Notes: generated from the letters alone by a model not told the origin. A DNA stretch of 64,000 nucleotides from Candidatus Pseudobacter hemicellulosilyticus (GCA_029202545.1 CP119311.1:558001-622000); one strand, 5' to 3'. Shown: positions 17,520 to 26,515, counted from the first letter of the stretch. Numbers and translations: made by a program.

Positions 17520-18674
17520 AGCCTGTACTATATCCTGTACTATATCATCAATATATTCCAGTCCTGTAGAGATCCGGATCAGGCCCGGCGTAATATTCAC
17601 CGATAACCTTTCCGCTTCAGTGAGCTTGGCATGCGTGGTGCTGGCCGGGTGGGACGCAATGCTGCGGGTATCACCCAGGTTGGCCGTGAGGGACAGCAGC
17701 TGCAGCTTATCCAGGAACTGACGGCCCGCTTCCAGTCCGCCCTTCAACTCAAAGCAGACAATACCGCCTCCGTTCTTCATTTGCTTACGCGCTATATCGT
17801 ACTGGGGATGACTGGGCAGGAAAGGATACTTGAGCCAGGAGATAGCAGGATGTCCTTCCAGTTTTTGCGCCAGCTGCAGGGCATTGGCCGCATGGCGCTC
17901 CATCCGTACATCCAGGGTTTCCAGGCTCTTGCTCAGCACCCAGGCATTGAAGGGTGAGAGGGCTGGTCCTGAACTGCGGCAGAACATATAAATTTCTTTG
18001 ATCAGCTCTGGTTTGCCAACGATCACGCCACCCAGCACCCGGCCCTGGCCATCCATCCATTTAGTGGCGGAATGCACTACCAGGTCGGCCCCGAACTCAA
18101 CAGGCCGCTGCCCGATGGGCGTGGCGAAACAGTTGTCAACGTTGAGGATGATATTATGCTTTTTGGCCAGCGCGCCCATCTTCTCCAGGTCTATCAGGTC
18201 CAGCCCGGGATTGGTGGGCGTTTCCACATAGATCATTTTAGTATTGGGTTTGATAGCGGCTTCCCAGCTATCGGGGTCGTCGGCGCGGATATAGGTATAT
18301 TCTATTCCGTATTTGGGGAGGATCTTGGTAACCACCGTATGGGTGCTGCCAAAGATGGCGTTGCAGGAAATGAGGTGATCACCCTGTTTCAGCAGGGCCA
18401 TAAAGGAGGCAAATACGGCGCTCATGCCTGAGGCAGTAGCATACCCGGCTTCAGCACCTTCCAGGGCGCAGACCTTGTCCACCAGTTCCTGAACGTTGGG
18501 ATTGCTGAAACGACTGTAGATATTATCATCCGTTTCGTCTGCAAAAGCAGCCCGCATATCCTCCGCATTATCAAAACAAAAACTGCTGGTCAGGAACATA
18601 GGCGTAGCATGCTCCATCTGGGCAGTCCGCTCTGTCTGGAGGCGGATGGCCTTCGTTATGGGGTGTAATTCCAT
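17511..18674 (-). CDS. Trans-sulfuration family PLP enzyme, probable O-acyl-homoserine sulfhydrylase (MetZ type)
   Basis: PLP-dependent enzyme of 387 residues, Cys/Met metabolism family. The PLP lysine is in VHSATKWMDGQGRVLGG (near residue 205), with the family segments YSRFSNPNVQELVDKVCALEGAE, ETPTNPGLDLIDLE and TANLGDTRSIASHPASTTH. Overall it resembles O-succinylhomoserine sulfhydrylases. Because metX (homoserine O-acetyltransferase) lies divergently close by, the likely reaction is O-acetylhomoserine plus sulfide to homocysteine. Cystathionine gamma-synthase is the main alternative and cannot be excluded by eye. It follows the OsmC-like gene by 9 nt in one operon. The metY-type (longer, about 430 residues) is ruled out by length. 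Confidence 0.85.
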   Translation of the reverse strand: MELHPITKAIRLQTERTAQMEHATPMFLTSSFCFDNAEDMRAAFADETDDNIYSRFSNPNVQELVDKVCALEGAEAGYATASGMSAVFASFMALLKQGDHLISCNAIFGSTHTVVTKILPKYGIEYTYIRADDPDSWEAAIKPNTKMIYVETPTNPGLDLIDLEKMGALAKKHNIILNVDNCFATPIGQRPVEFGADLVVHSATKWMDGQGRVLGGVIVGKPELIKEIYMFCRSSGPALSPFNAWVLSKSLETLDVRMERHAANALQLAQKLEGHPAISWLKYPFLPSHPQYDIARKQMKNGGGIVCFELKGGLEAGRQFLDKLQLLSLTANLGDTRSIASHPASTTHAKLTEAERLSVNITPGLIRISTGLEYIDDIVQDIVQALA

Positions 18675-18683
18675 TGGTATGAT

Positions 18684-19106
18684 TTATGGATTCAATTCCA
18701 GCCGCCAGGTCAGGGCGCAGCCTGCCTTCCGGAGGGTTTCGGCTACAGAACAATATTTATCCATGGATAGTTCGCAGGCCCTGCGGGCTTTATCAGGATC
18801 AATATCACCTTTGAGCGTGAATACGATGGTGATATCCTGCCAGAGGGAGGGCGTTCTTTCCGGTTCCCGCTCTCCTTCAATGGTCATGGAAAAACCGTCA
18901 ATGACCTGCCGTTGCTTTTTCAGGATAGAGACCACATCGATGCCGCTGCAGCCGCCCAGTCCCATGAGCAGCATTTGCATGGGGCGCACACCGTAGTTGG
19001 TACCGCCCGATTCCGGGTTGCTGTCCATCCGGACGGTATGCCCATTGGCATCGGTAGCCTGGAAGCCGTAATCGCCTTCCATGCGTTCCACATCAATTTT
19101 TATCAT
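18684..19106 (-). CDS. OsmC family protein (thiol peroxidase-like)
   Basis: Small protein of 140 residues of the OsmC/Ohr family, thiol-dependent peroxidases that reduce organic hydroperoxides. The conserved first Cys lies in MGLGGCSGIDVVSILKKQRQ and the second near AGCALTWRLELNP, with a resolving-type position before the final strand. The sequence style (DGFSMTIEGEREPE...WQDITIVFTLKGD) fits the YhfA-like OsmC branch, whose role is not well defined. The ATG at 19106 (MIKIDVERM) is chosen because it follows a good TAnnTTTG box and removes an unrelated N-terminal extension. First gene of an operon with the sulfhydrylase, suggesting a sulfur or thiol-stress context. Confidence 0.85.
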   Translation of the reverse strand: MIKIDVERMEGDYGFQATDANGHTVRMDSNPESGGTNYGVRPMQMLLMGLGGCSGIDVVSILKKQRQVIDGFSMTIEGEREPERTPSLWQDITIVFTLKGDIDPDKARRACELSMDKYCSVAETLRKAGCALTWRLELNP

Positions 19107-19120
19107 CGTAAAGATTTTTG

Positions 19121-19128
19121 CAAATGTA
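19121..19128 (-). promoter_or_regulatory. Candidate -7 box for the OsmC-sulfhydrylase operon (TACATTTG)
   Basis: Read on the minus strand TACATTTG matches TAnnTTTG exactly, 14 nt before the OsmC ATG. A TTG trimer lies about 22 nt further upstream as a possible -33 element. The site is in the 67-nt gap shared with divergent metX. Confidence 0.45.
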
Positions 19129-19173
19129 AAGCATGCAGGCATTTACTTTGCAACTTGAACCACGAATGACCGA

Positions 19174-20184
19174 ATGCAGCATTTTCACTATAACCAGCCT
19201 TTTACCCTGGAATGCGGGCGCTCCCTGCCCGGCATCAGCATTGCCTTTCATACTTACGGCGAATACAGCCCTACCGCCAAAGTGGTCTGGGTCTGCCATG
19301 CCCTGACGGCCAATTCCGATGTGGCCGACTGGTGGAAAGGCGTGGTAGGACCCGGAGAAGTGCTGAACCCCGGGGAATATTTCATTGTCTGCGCCAATAT
19401 CCTGGGCTCCTGTTATGGCACCACCGGCCCGCTGAGCGAGGATCCCGCCACCGGCAAGCCCTGGTACCATGACTTCCCACTGATCACCATCCGGGATATG
19501 GTACAGGCCCATGTCCTCCTGCGCCAGCACCTGGGCATCCAGCGCATCCACCTCCTCATGGGTGGCAGCATGGGCGGTTACCAGGCCATGGAATGGAGCG
19601 TGACCGAACCCGAACGCATTGAAAGGCTCTTCCTCCTGGCCACCTCCCCCACCGAAAGCGCCTGGGGTATTGCCGTACATACTACGCAAAGACTGGCCAT
19701 TGAAGCAGACGCCAGCTGGGCCAGCAGCACCCCGCAGGCCGGCCTCAAAGGCATGAAAGCGGCCCGCGCCGTGGGCATGCTCACCTACCGCAACTATGGT
19801 ATCATGGTCCAGAAACAGACTGACCCGGACACCGAAAAGATTGACGATTACAAAGCCGCCGCCTATATCAGCTACCAGGGCGATAAACTGGTCAGCCGCT
19901 TCAACGCCTTCACCTACTGGCAGCTCACCAAGGCTATGGATAGCCACCACCTGGCCCGCGGCCGCGGTGGCAACCTGGAAGCCGTACTGCAAAGTATTTA
20001 CCAGAAGACCCTGATCATTGGCATCAGCAGTGATATCCTCTGTCCCCTGGAAGAGCAGCGCTTTATCCGCCAGCATGTGCCGCATGCCAGCCTGGTGGAA
20101 ATTGACTCTGCCTATGGTCATGATGGATTTATGGTAGAAGGAGAAAAGATTTCAAAGGCGCTGCGCGAGTGGCTGGCACAATAA
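19174..20184 (+). CDS. metX: Homoserine O-acetyltransferase (alpha/beta hydrolase fold)
   Basis: Cytoplasmic enzyme of 336 residues that activates homoserine for methionine synthesis using acetyl-CoA. MetX motifs are clear: CHALTANSDVADWWKGVVGPG, LGSCYGTTGP, the nucleophile elbow LLMGGSMGGYQAMEW (Ser near residue 132), Asp in GISSDILCPLEEQ and His in SAYGHDGFMVE, giving the Ser-Asp-His triad. Some MetX-family members use succinyl-CoA, and sequence alone does not settle acetyl versus succinyl, but MetX is usually the acetyl type. It is transcribed away from the OsmC-sulfhydrylase operon, and together they supply direct sulfhydrylation to homocysteine using sulfide made by the sulfate-reduction cluster to the right. 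Confidence 0.94.
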   Translation: MQHFHYNQPFTLECGRSLPGISIAFHTYGEYSPTAKVVWVCHALTANSDVADWWKGVVGPGEVLNPGEYFIVCANILGSCYGTTGPLSEDPATGKPWYHDFPLITIRDMVQAHVLLRQHLGIQRIHLLMGGSMGGYQAMEWSVTEPERIERLFLLATSPTESAWGIAVHTTQRLAIEADASWASSTPQAGLKGMKAARAVGMLTYRNYGIMVQKQTDPDTEKIDDYKAAAYISYQGDKLVSRFNAFTYWQLTKAMDSHHLARGRGGNLEAVLQSIYQKTLIIGISSDILCPLEEQRFIRQHVPHASLVEIDSAYGHDGFMVEGEKISKALREWLAQ

Positions 20185-20226
20185 AAAAGCGGAGAGATCA
20201 ACAGCTTACGCCATTAGGCTCTCCGC
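20183..20226 (-). terminator. Intrinsic terminator of the sulfur operon TonB receptor
   Basis: Read on the minus strand, GCGGAGAG pairs with CTCTCCGC (8 bp, loop of 22 nt) and is followed by six T residues. It sits directly after metX on the other strand and 23 nt past the receptor stop. Confidence 0.75.
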
Positions 20227-20248
20227 ATCCTGTGTACAAAAACCTGCT

Positions 20249-23182
20249 TTACTTCAACAACCCATCCACCGTTATAGCCACATAGTATAGACCGCCGATA
20301 GTAGGTCCGGCAGCATACTGGATATACCTTTTGTTGAATACGTTGGCGCCTCCCGCCTTGATGGTGCTATACCATTCCGGGATCCGGTAGCTCACCTGCG
20401 CATCAATGGTGCTGTAGGCAGGCACCCGGCCATTGGCCAGCGGACTTTCCCAGTTGAAAGCATCCTGCCATTTCCAGACGATGTTGAACCCAAGGTTCTT
20501 CGCCACCTCACGATTACCGAAAGAAAGGTTCGTCAGGTATTTCGGCGTATTGAATCCGGTCACAAAAACATCATTGGTCTTATTAGTAACGATATCATTG
20601 TAATTAATATTTCCTCCCACGGTATATTTCTTGTATACGATATAGGTAATGCCCAGAGAAGAACCATAATTGCGGTACTTATTCTTCGCATTGGTATACA
20701 CGCGATACCTGGTCTGCTTGCTGCGGTTGTCCGCCAGCATATCCGTTACCGAAGCATCCGTCCCTACTTTATCAGTTGCGGGCACCGCCACTTCCACCTG
20801 TCCCAGGAAGCCGTCATATACATTGTAATAGGCGTCAATGTCCAGCACCAGCCTGTTACTGAGCAATACACTCTTGTAGCCTGCCTCAAGGGAGTTGATG
20901 CGCTCCGGCCTGGTAGTGGCCAGGTTGGTGATCTCCAGCAGGGCCCGGTTCTTCAGCGCAGCGTTCTGGTCTACGGTTCCGGAAGGGAGGGCGGGATCAC
21001 GGTCCTTATTGTACGCGGCATTGAAGGCATTGACCGAAGCCAGGGTATAGGAGTTCTCCAGGTAGCCCAGCCCTTCGTTGATATAGGACAGCCCACCCAC
21101 GCGACGCACGTTGCCGTTGTTCACAAAGGACATGGCCTCAAACAATGCAGGGAAGCGGAAACCATTCTGGAAGCTGGCGCGGAAATTATGTTTTTCCGCT
21201 ACGGTATATACTACCGCTACCCGCGGATTGAGCTTGGGATCAAATTCAGTATTATGGTCGAACCGAAGGGACGCAAAGACCTTCAGCTTTTCTTCAAAAA
21301 AGGTTTTGGTAGCCTGTACGAAAGCACCGTATTTTTTATAGTATACATTCTTCCCGAAGTCATCACTGCCCGCTTTTACCGGTTTGTTGCGCTCCCCTAC
21401 CGGGCGCGAGAAGTCCACAAAGTTATTCCCGTCCGGGATCACTTCATAGATGCGGACATCAGCGCCCAGCAGCAGGTCCACAAAGCGGATCTTATTGCTG
21501 AGGTCATATTGGGCATCGGTATGGTATACCCTGCTTTTTTGCAGCAGCCAGGCGCCACCCGTGGCCGGCGCATCGGCCACCCCGCCATTCTTATGGTCCC
21601 AGTTGTTGATGCCAATGATGGTATTCTTCAGGTCATCAAAAGCCTGTGTGCCCGGCTCCACCCGGCCTGCATCCGCCGCCTGGCGGGCCGTACGCATAGC
21701 GCTGGCCAGGTCGGCGCCGCCATCCAGCGCCCCCTGCAGGCTGGTCTTGAAGCGCGTGCCCCAGTCCTTATTGGACAGGTGGGTCAGCTGCAGGTTATCG
21801 GTCAAAGGTTTGATATTATAGGAATCACCGGTGTTCTCAATGGACATATAGGTTCGTACAAAATAATTATGGCCTTTCAGTTCCAGCTTATGGTTCTGGA
21901 CAATCACGTTGTCCAGCTGGATCTTGTTACCCCGCTGGAATACGCCATCCATTTTGCCGATACGGTAGCTGTAGGACAGCTCCGCATTGTCCGTGAGCCG
22001 GTAATGCAGGGCCAGGTCAAATTTCAGGTTGTCTACTACCGGCTTCACCACATCCTTTTCCCAGTAACCGGTCCTGCGGAGGATGAAGGTGCGGGGACTG
22101 CCGTTATAGTTCACGCCCTGGATGGTCACCGCATTGTTGTTCTCATCGCCATAGCGGTTCCAGGCGTCATAGGCCGGGTTATTCTGCGCACCGCCGCCCA
22201 GCTCGGAGAAATTGGGATTGGCGGTATTGAGGCGGTTGGGATTCTGATCCGTACGGGTATTGGACACCCAGTCCGTTCCGCGCAGGAAGCTGCCGTTCAC
22301 CTTGAAAGCAAATTTATTGTTGAAGGCTTTGGCATAGCGGAAGGCAGATTCGGTAAGGATGCTGGGATCCCGGTCAATCCCATCCACATGGTTGATGCCG
22401 GTCTTCTGGTACAGGCTCAGTCCCTGGTAGGTAAAGGGACTCTTGGTGAGCAGGTTGGCCATGCCGTTGATGGCGTTCATGCCATACAGGGCGGAAGCCG
22501 CACCGGGCGTGATCTCTACGCTGGCGATATCCAGTTCTGTGGGACCAATGGCATTGCCCAGCGGTACGCCGAGGGTAGCCGCCTGCATATCCACCCCATC
22601 CACCAGCTGCATGAACCGGAAGTTGTTGGGGATATTGAAGCCCCGGGTATTGGGCACTTTGAAGGTCAGACTGGAAGTGGTCATCTGCACGCCCTTCACA
22701 TTTTCCAGGGCGTCATAAAAACTGGGCGCCGGTGTTTCGCGGATAGCGCGGATGTCCAGCTTTTCAATGGCCACCGGGCTGCGCAGGATATTCTCCGCCA
22801 CCCGGGAAGCTGTTACCACTACTTCGTTGCCCAGCACCGTTTGGGTGGCCAAGGCTATCTGCAGCCTGGAACCCAGGCTCTTTACCTCCAGTTCCTGCTG
22901 CTGGAAACCCACGGAGGAGATGATCAGGGTGAAGGGCAGTTTCTGTTTGGTGCGCAGCAGGAAATTGCCGCTGTTGTTGGTGATGGTGCCGGCCACCGAT
23001 CCCTTGATGAGGATGCTGACATCGGAGATGGGTGTGTTCCGCTGGTCCACTACCTGACCGGAGATCTCAATGATATTGCTCTCCTGGGCGGTAAGGGCCA
23101 GCCCCGGTAACAGGAATAGCAGGACCAGCAACCGGATGGCAAATCGCTGCTGTTGTTGTAATAAGGAATGAACAGGTGTCAT
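20249..23182 (-). CDS. TonB-dependent outer-membrane receptor of the sulfur cluster
   Basis: Outer-membrane receptor of 977 residues: signal peptide (about 1-33, ending LALTAQE), a carboxypeptidase-D-like regulatory domain (ISGQVVDQRNTPISDVSILIKG, about 38-125), plug domain (RSPVAIEKLDIRAIRETPAPSFYDALENVKGVQ) and a 22-strand-type barrel ending VYYVAITVDGLL-like. It lacks the SusC-specific features and no SusD partner is present. It is the last gene of the sulfate-reduction cluster and has, in its own 94-nt upstream gap, the same palindrome found at the cysH promoter, so it may be both read through and separately controlled. A role in importing a sulfur compound is inferred from position only. 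Confidence 0.88.
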   Translation of the reverse strand: MTPVHSLLQQQQRFAIRLLVLLFLLPGLALTAQESNIIEISGQVVDQRNTPISDVSILIKGSVAGTITNNSGNFLLRTKQKLPFTLIISSVGFQQQELEVKSLGSRLQIALATQTVLGNEVVVTASRVAENILRSPVAIEKLDIRAIRETPAPSFYDALENVKGVQMTTSSLTFKVPNTRGFNIPNNFRFMQLVDGVDMQAATLGVPLGNAIGPTELDIASVEITPGAASALYGMNAINGMANLLTKSPFTYQGLSLYQKTGINHVDGIDRDPSILTESAFRYAKAFNNKFAFKVNGSFLRGTDWVSNTRTDQNPNRLNTANPNFSELGGGAQNNPAYDAWNRYGDENNNAVTIQGVNYNGSPRTFILRRTGYWEKDVVKPVVDNLKFDLALHYRLTDNAELSYSYRIGKMDGVFQRGNKIQLDNVIVQNHKLELKGHNYFVRTYMSIENTGDSYNIKPLTDNLQLTHLSNKDWGTRFKTSLQGALDGGADLASAMRTARQAADAGRVEPGTQAFDDLKNTIIGINNWDHKNGGVADAPATGGAWLLQKSRVYHTDAQYDLSNKIRFVDLLLGADVRIYEVIPDGNNFVDFSRPVGERNKPVKAGSDDFGKNVYYKKYGAFVQATKTFFEEKLKVFASLRFDHNTEFDPKLNPRVAVVYTVAEKHNFRASFQNGFRFPALFEAMSFVNNGNVRRVGGLSYINEGLGYLENSYTLASVNAFNAAYNKDRDPALPSGTVDQNAALKNRALLEITNLATTRPERINSLEAGYKSVLLSNRLVLDIDAYYNVYDGFLGQVEVAVPATDKVGTDASVTDMLADNRSKQTRYRVYTNAKNKYRNYGSSLGITYIVYKKYTVGGNINYNDIVTNKTNDVFVTGFNTPKYLTNLSFGNREVAKNLGFNIVWKWQDAFNWESPLANGRVPAYSTIDAQVSYRIPEWYSTIKAGGANVFNKRYIQYAAGPTIGGLYYVAITVDGLLK

Positions 23183-23214
23183 GATGGTTAAAGGCTATGT
23201 TTTATAATTATTAG

Positions 23215-23231
23215 TCTATAAATTTAATAGA
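23215..23231. promoter_or_regulatory. Palindromic operator candidate upstream of the TonB receptor (TCTA-N9-TAGA)
   Basis: TCTATAAATTTAATAGA is a 17-bp inverted repeat that extends outward to TAGTCTAT-N7-ATAGACTA (23212-23234). It has the same half-site spacing as the palindromes at 29093, 33150 and 33203 in this cluster. It lies 33 nt before the receptor ATG. Confidence 0.7.
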
Positions 23232-23276
23232 CTATTTAAGCAAAAAATGACCCTGCCAGTGGCAGGGAAAGGCTGA

Positions 23277-24821
23277 TCAGAACAATTTGACCAGTATCCG
23301 CAGGCTCCAGAAAATGACCAGGATGCCCAGCAGGAAAAATGCCGTCTTGCGGGGCAGCTTGCCCGTCAGCCGGGCTGCAATAGGCGCTGCTATCAACCCG
23401 CCTACTATCAATGCCAGGATGGTTTGCCAGTGGCTGACGCCCAGCAGGGTAAAGAAGGTGAAAGCGCTGGCCAGGGTAACAAAGAATTCAGTGAGACTGA
23501 CAGACCCGATCACAAAACGCGGGCTCCGGCCCTTGGTGATCAGCGTGGTGGTGACAATAGGGCCCCAGCCGCCGCCGCCAAAGGAATCCAGGAAACCGCC
23601 GGCGCCGGCCAGCCAGCCGTAGTGCTTGAATTTCTTCTGCACTTTTTTGGTTCGGAAAGCACTGTACAGGATCTTAACACCCAGGAATAAGGTGTAAGCC
23701 GCCATCACCGGGCGCAGGTAGGCATTCACATAACCCTCCCCCTGCTGCGTCAGCTGGGTCAGCAGCACCGCCCCCAGGATAGCGCCAATGACGCCGGGGA
23801 TCAGCAGGGCTTTAAATAGTTTTTTATTGACGTTACCGAAGCGATAATGGCTGTAACCCGAAGCGCCGCTGGCAAACATCTCCGCCGTGTGGATACTGCC
23901 GCTGATAGCGGCAGGGCTCACACCGGCCGACAACAGGATAGTGGCGCTGGTAACGCCATACCCCATGCCCAGGGCGCCATCCACCAGCTGCGCCAGGAAA
24001 CCGGCGGCCAGCATCAGCGGGAAATTATCGTCCAGGGTCTGGTACCAGGCCCAGGCGTCATTACCTATCTCCCGTAATGGTATATACGAAAATATAAAAT
24101 GGCCTACCAGCATGGAGGCAAAGATCAGCAGCGAGCGGGTGGCCAGCTTGCGCCAGCGTTTTTCCCGGTCGGTGTTTTCTTCCACCAGCACCCTGGTCAG
24201 CTCATTGAGCTTTTTGACCTTTTCGGCAAAATTGCCGTTGAGCCGGTTACGCACCGTATGCAGGTTATTGATCACATCATCCAGTTCAGCCGGCAGGGCA
24301 TGGTTCAGCACTTCCTTGATCCGCTTGGCGGCGGTGGGCGACTGACCATTGGTGCTGATAGCTATCTTCAGCTGTCCCTTCTGTACAATGGAGCTGAGGT
24401 AGAAATCGCAGAGCCCCGGCTGATCGGCCACATTGACCAGCAGGCGGTGAGCGCGGGCGGCATTGCGGATAGCGGCGCTCTGCCCCGGCTCATTCACGGC
24501 AATGATCACCAGGTCCTTTTCCTCCAGGTCTGCCGCCACAAAGGGTCTTTCCAGCAGCTCCACCGTCTGCGCATGATCGGCAGCCAGGCGGCGTACCGGC
24601 TCACTGATCTGCGTGGCCACCACAGTAACGGGTGTAGCCGGCGCATTCTGCAGAAGGGCAGCCAGTTTCTCCTGCCCCACATGACCCGCGCCTACCAGCA
24701 ATACCCGCAGTTCTTCCAGCTTGAGGAAGACCGGGAACAGCTTATTGACCTCGGGCGAACCGTCAGCAGCCGCTGTATTGTTCAAAGACTCTTCGTTCAG
24801 GATGTCTGTTTCTTTTGTCAT
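23277..24821 (-). CDS. Fusion of siroheme synthase N-terminal domain (precorrin-2 dehydrogenase) and TauE/SafE sulfite-exporter-type permease
   Basis: One continuous frame of 514 residues joins two functions. Residues about 27-215 are a SirC/Met8/CysG-N domain: Rossmann motif VLLVGAGHVGQEKLAALL, the dehydrogenase core VADQPGLCDFYLSSIVQKGQLKIAISTNGQSPTAAKRIKE, and the short helical tail. These oxidise precorrin-2 to sirohydrochlorin and in some members insert iron. Residues about 260-514 are a TauE/SafE (TSUP) permease with about eight membrane segments, including LVDGALGMGYGVTSATILLSAGVSPA and FLDSFGGGGWGPIVTTTLI. TSUP proteins move sulfite, sulfonates or sulfate. It follows cysI by 4 nt. No separate siroheme ferrochelatase gene is seen, so the SirC domain may do both steps. 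Confidence 0.88.
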   Translation of the reverse strand: MTKETDILNEESLNNTAAADGSPEVNKLFPVFLKLEELRVLLVGAGHVGQEKLAALLQNAPATPVTVVATQISEPVRRLAADHAQTVELLERPFVAADLEEKDLVIIAVNEPGQSAAIRNAARAHRLLVNVADQPGLCDFYLSSIVQKGQLKIAISTNGQSPTAAKRIKEVLNHALPAELDDVINNLHTVRNRLNGNFAEKVKKLNELTRVLVEENTDREKRWRKLATRSLLIFASMLVGHFIFSYIPLREIGNDAWAWYQTLDDNFPLMLAAGFLAQLVDGALGMGYGVTSATILLSAGVSPAAISGSIHTAEMFASGASGYSHYRFGNVNKKLFKALLIPGVIGAILGAVLLTQLTQQGEGYVNAYLRPVMAAYTLFLGVKILYSAFRTKKVQKKFKHYGWLAGAGGFLDSFGGGGWGPIVTTTLITKGRSPRFVIGSVSLTEFFVTLASAFTFFTLLGVSHWQTILALIVGGLIAAPIAARLTGKLPRKTAFFLLGILVIFWSLRILVKLF

Positions 24822-24825
24822 AAGA

Positions 24826-26502
24826 TTAACTGGTTACCCATTTTTCACGCAGGGCAAAATCGCCAAAGGTCTCGTTCTTCTTCCGCTTCTTACTGTATAT
24901 TCCCAGCAGCTGGTCCAACTCCTGCAGGATAGCAGGTTCGTCCAGGCTTTCCTTGTATTTTTTGTTGAGCCGGTACCCGTTCCGGTCCCCACCCAGGTGC
25001 AGGTTATAAAAACCATAGGCCGTACCTACAAAGCCGATCTCCGCCACATAAGGCCGGCCGCAGCCGTTGGGACAGCCCGTCATCCGGATGGCCAGCTCGT
25101 CTTCCGACAGCTTATACTTTGCCAGCAGCGGCTCAATCTTAGTGATCAGCGTGGGCAGGTAGCGTTGCGCTTCCGCCAGCGCCAGCGGGCAGGTATTGAA
25201 GGCCACACAGGCGATAGCCGTTTTACGCGCAGCCCCGGCGCTTTCCGTATGGGCTATGATACCAAACTGGTTCAGCAGCCCTTCCACCAGGGGCCGGTCC
25301 TCCGGCAATACATCACTGATGATCACATTCTGGTTACAGGTGAAGCGGAAATTGGCCTTCCCTGTTTTGGCTATCTCAAACAAGCCGGTCTTCAGCGCTA
25401 CTTTCTCTTCATCCAGTATGCGGCCGTTCTCTGAAAACACAGTAAAATACCATTTGCCTTCATGGTTCTGGTGCCAGCCGTAGAGATCACTGCGGCGGGT
25501 GAGCGCATAAGGTTTTTCCGGTTCCAGCGCAAAGCCGCAACGTTTTTCCAGCTCCGCCCTGAAAGTCTCCACGCCCATCCGGTCGATGGTGTATTTCAGG
25601 CGGGCCTGCTTGCGGTCGCTCCGGTTACCGTAATCCCGTTGTATGGTGATAATCTCGTAAACGGCTTTCAATACTTTTTCTTCCGTATCGGCAAAACCCA
25701 GGATGGTGGCCAGTCGCGGATACGTATTGGGATTACCATGCGTGGCGCTGAGGCCGCCGCCGGCAGCAATATTAAAACCCTTCAGCACCCCATCTTCCAC
25801 AATAGCTATCAGGCCCACGTCATTAGTGAAAACATCCACATCGTTATCAGGCGGGATGGCAATAGCGATCTTGAACTTACGGGGCAGGTAACGCTCCTGG
25901 TACAGGGGATCCTCTTCCTCCTTTTTGTCCTGCAGGGGTTGCTCATTGAGCCATACTTCCCAGTAGGCCCTGGTCTTTGGCAGGGCCAGCTTACTGATCA
26001 GACCGGCATACCGGAAGATCTCCGCATGGATGGGGGAATGACCGGGATGCGCACTACAGACCACGTTCCTGTTCACATCGCCGCAGGCCGCAATGGAATC
26101 CAGCTTCAGGGTATTGAAGGCCTGGATAGTGGGCTTTACATGCGATTTGAGGATGCCGTGCAGCTGCACGGTCTGGCGCGTGGTTATTTTGATGATGCCG
26201 GTGGAATGTTCGCCGGCAATATGGTGCAGGCCTGTCCATTCCTCGCCCGTCAGTATACCGCCGGGCAGGCGTAAACGGATCATATAGGAGTAGAGCCATT
26301 CCAGTTTTTTGGCGCTGCGCTCTTCCCGGCGGTCACGGTCGTCCTGCTGGTACATGCCATGGAATTTGATCAGCGACTGATCATCTTCCCGCATAGCGCC
26401 GGTGGCTTCGTCGGTGAGACTTTGTTTCAGCGTGCCGCGCAGGCCGTCGCTGGCCTTTTTGATACGCTCTACCGGTGATTGGTTTTGTTCGTTGTTGCTC
26501 AT
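24826..26502 (-). CDS. cysI: Assimilatory sulfite reductase, hemoprotein (beta) subunit
   Basis: Protein of 558 residues that reduces sulfite to sulfide with six electrons from the CysJ flavoprotein. Both pseudo-symmetric nitrite/sulfite reductase repeats are present. The siroheme-[4Fe-4S] ligands are CVAFNTC (Cys-x5-Cys, near 430-436) and CPNGC (Cys-x3-Cys, near 474-478), and substrate-binding basic residues sit in TTRQTVQLHGI and GDVNRNVVCSAHP. The length matches CysI rather than ferredoxin-dependent enzymes, and the upstream cysJ gene 13 nt away fits the NADPH-type complex. The gene overlaps nothing and is followed after 4 nt by the SirC-TauE fusion, so siroheme-related genes flank the enzyme that needs it. 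Confidence 0.96.
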   Translation of the reverse strand: MSNNEQNQSPVERIKKASDGLRGTLKQSLTDEATGAMREDDQSLIKFHGMYQQDDRDRREERSAKKLEWLYSYMIRLRLPGGILTGEEWTGLHHIAGEHSTGIIKITTRQTVQLHGILKSHVKPTIQAFNTLKLDSIAACGDVNRNVVCSAHPGHSPIHAEIFRYAGLISKLALPKTRAYWEVWLNEQPLQDKKEEEDPLYQERYLPRKFKIAIAIPPDNDVDVFTNDVGLIAIVEDGVLKGFNIAAGGGLSATHGNPNTYPRLATILGFADTEEKVLKAVYEIITIQRDYGNRSDRKQARLKYTIDRMGVETFRAELEKRCGFALEPEKPYALTRRSDLYGWHQNHEGKWYFTVFSENGRILDEEKVALKTGLFEIAKTGKANFRFTCNQNVIISDVLPEDRPLVEGLLNQFGIIAHTESAGAARKTAIACVAFNTCPLALAEAQRYLPTLITKIEPLLAKYKLSEDELAIRMTGCPNGCGRPYVAEIGFVGTAYGFYNLHLGGDRNGYRLNKKYKESLDEPAILQELDQLLGIYSKKRKKNETFGDFALREKWVTS

Positions 26503-26515
26503 CTCAATTAGTTGT

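Noticed and set aside
19093..20121. Long open frame of about 340 codons antisense to metX
   Set aside because: Its translation is His/Gly-rich low-similarity sequence typical of shadow frames in GC-rich codon-biased genes; metX motifs are complete on the plus strand.
21188..23110. 640-codon frame antisense to the TonB receptor
   Set aside because: No recognisable domain, and the receptor on the other strand has a full plug-barrel signature.
23277..24821. SirC-permease fusion as a frameshift or assembly error
   Set aside because: The frame is continuous with a plausible linker, and no stop or start site between domains indicates two genes.
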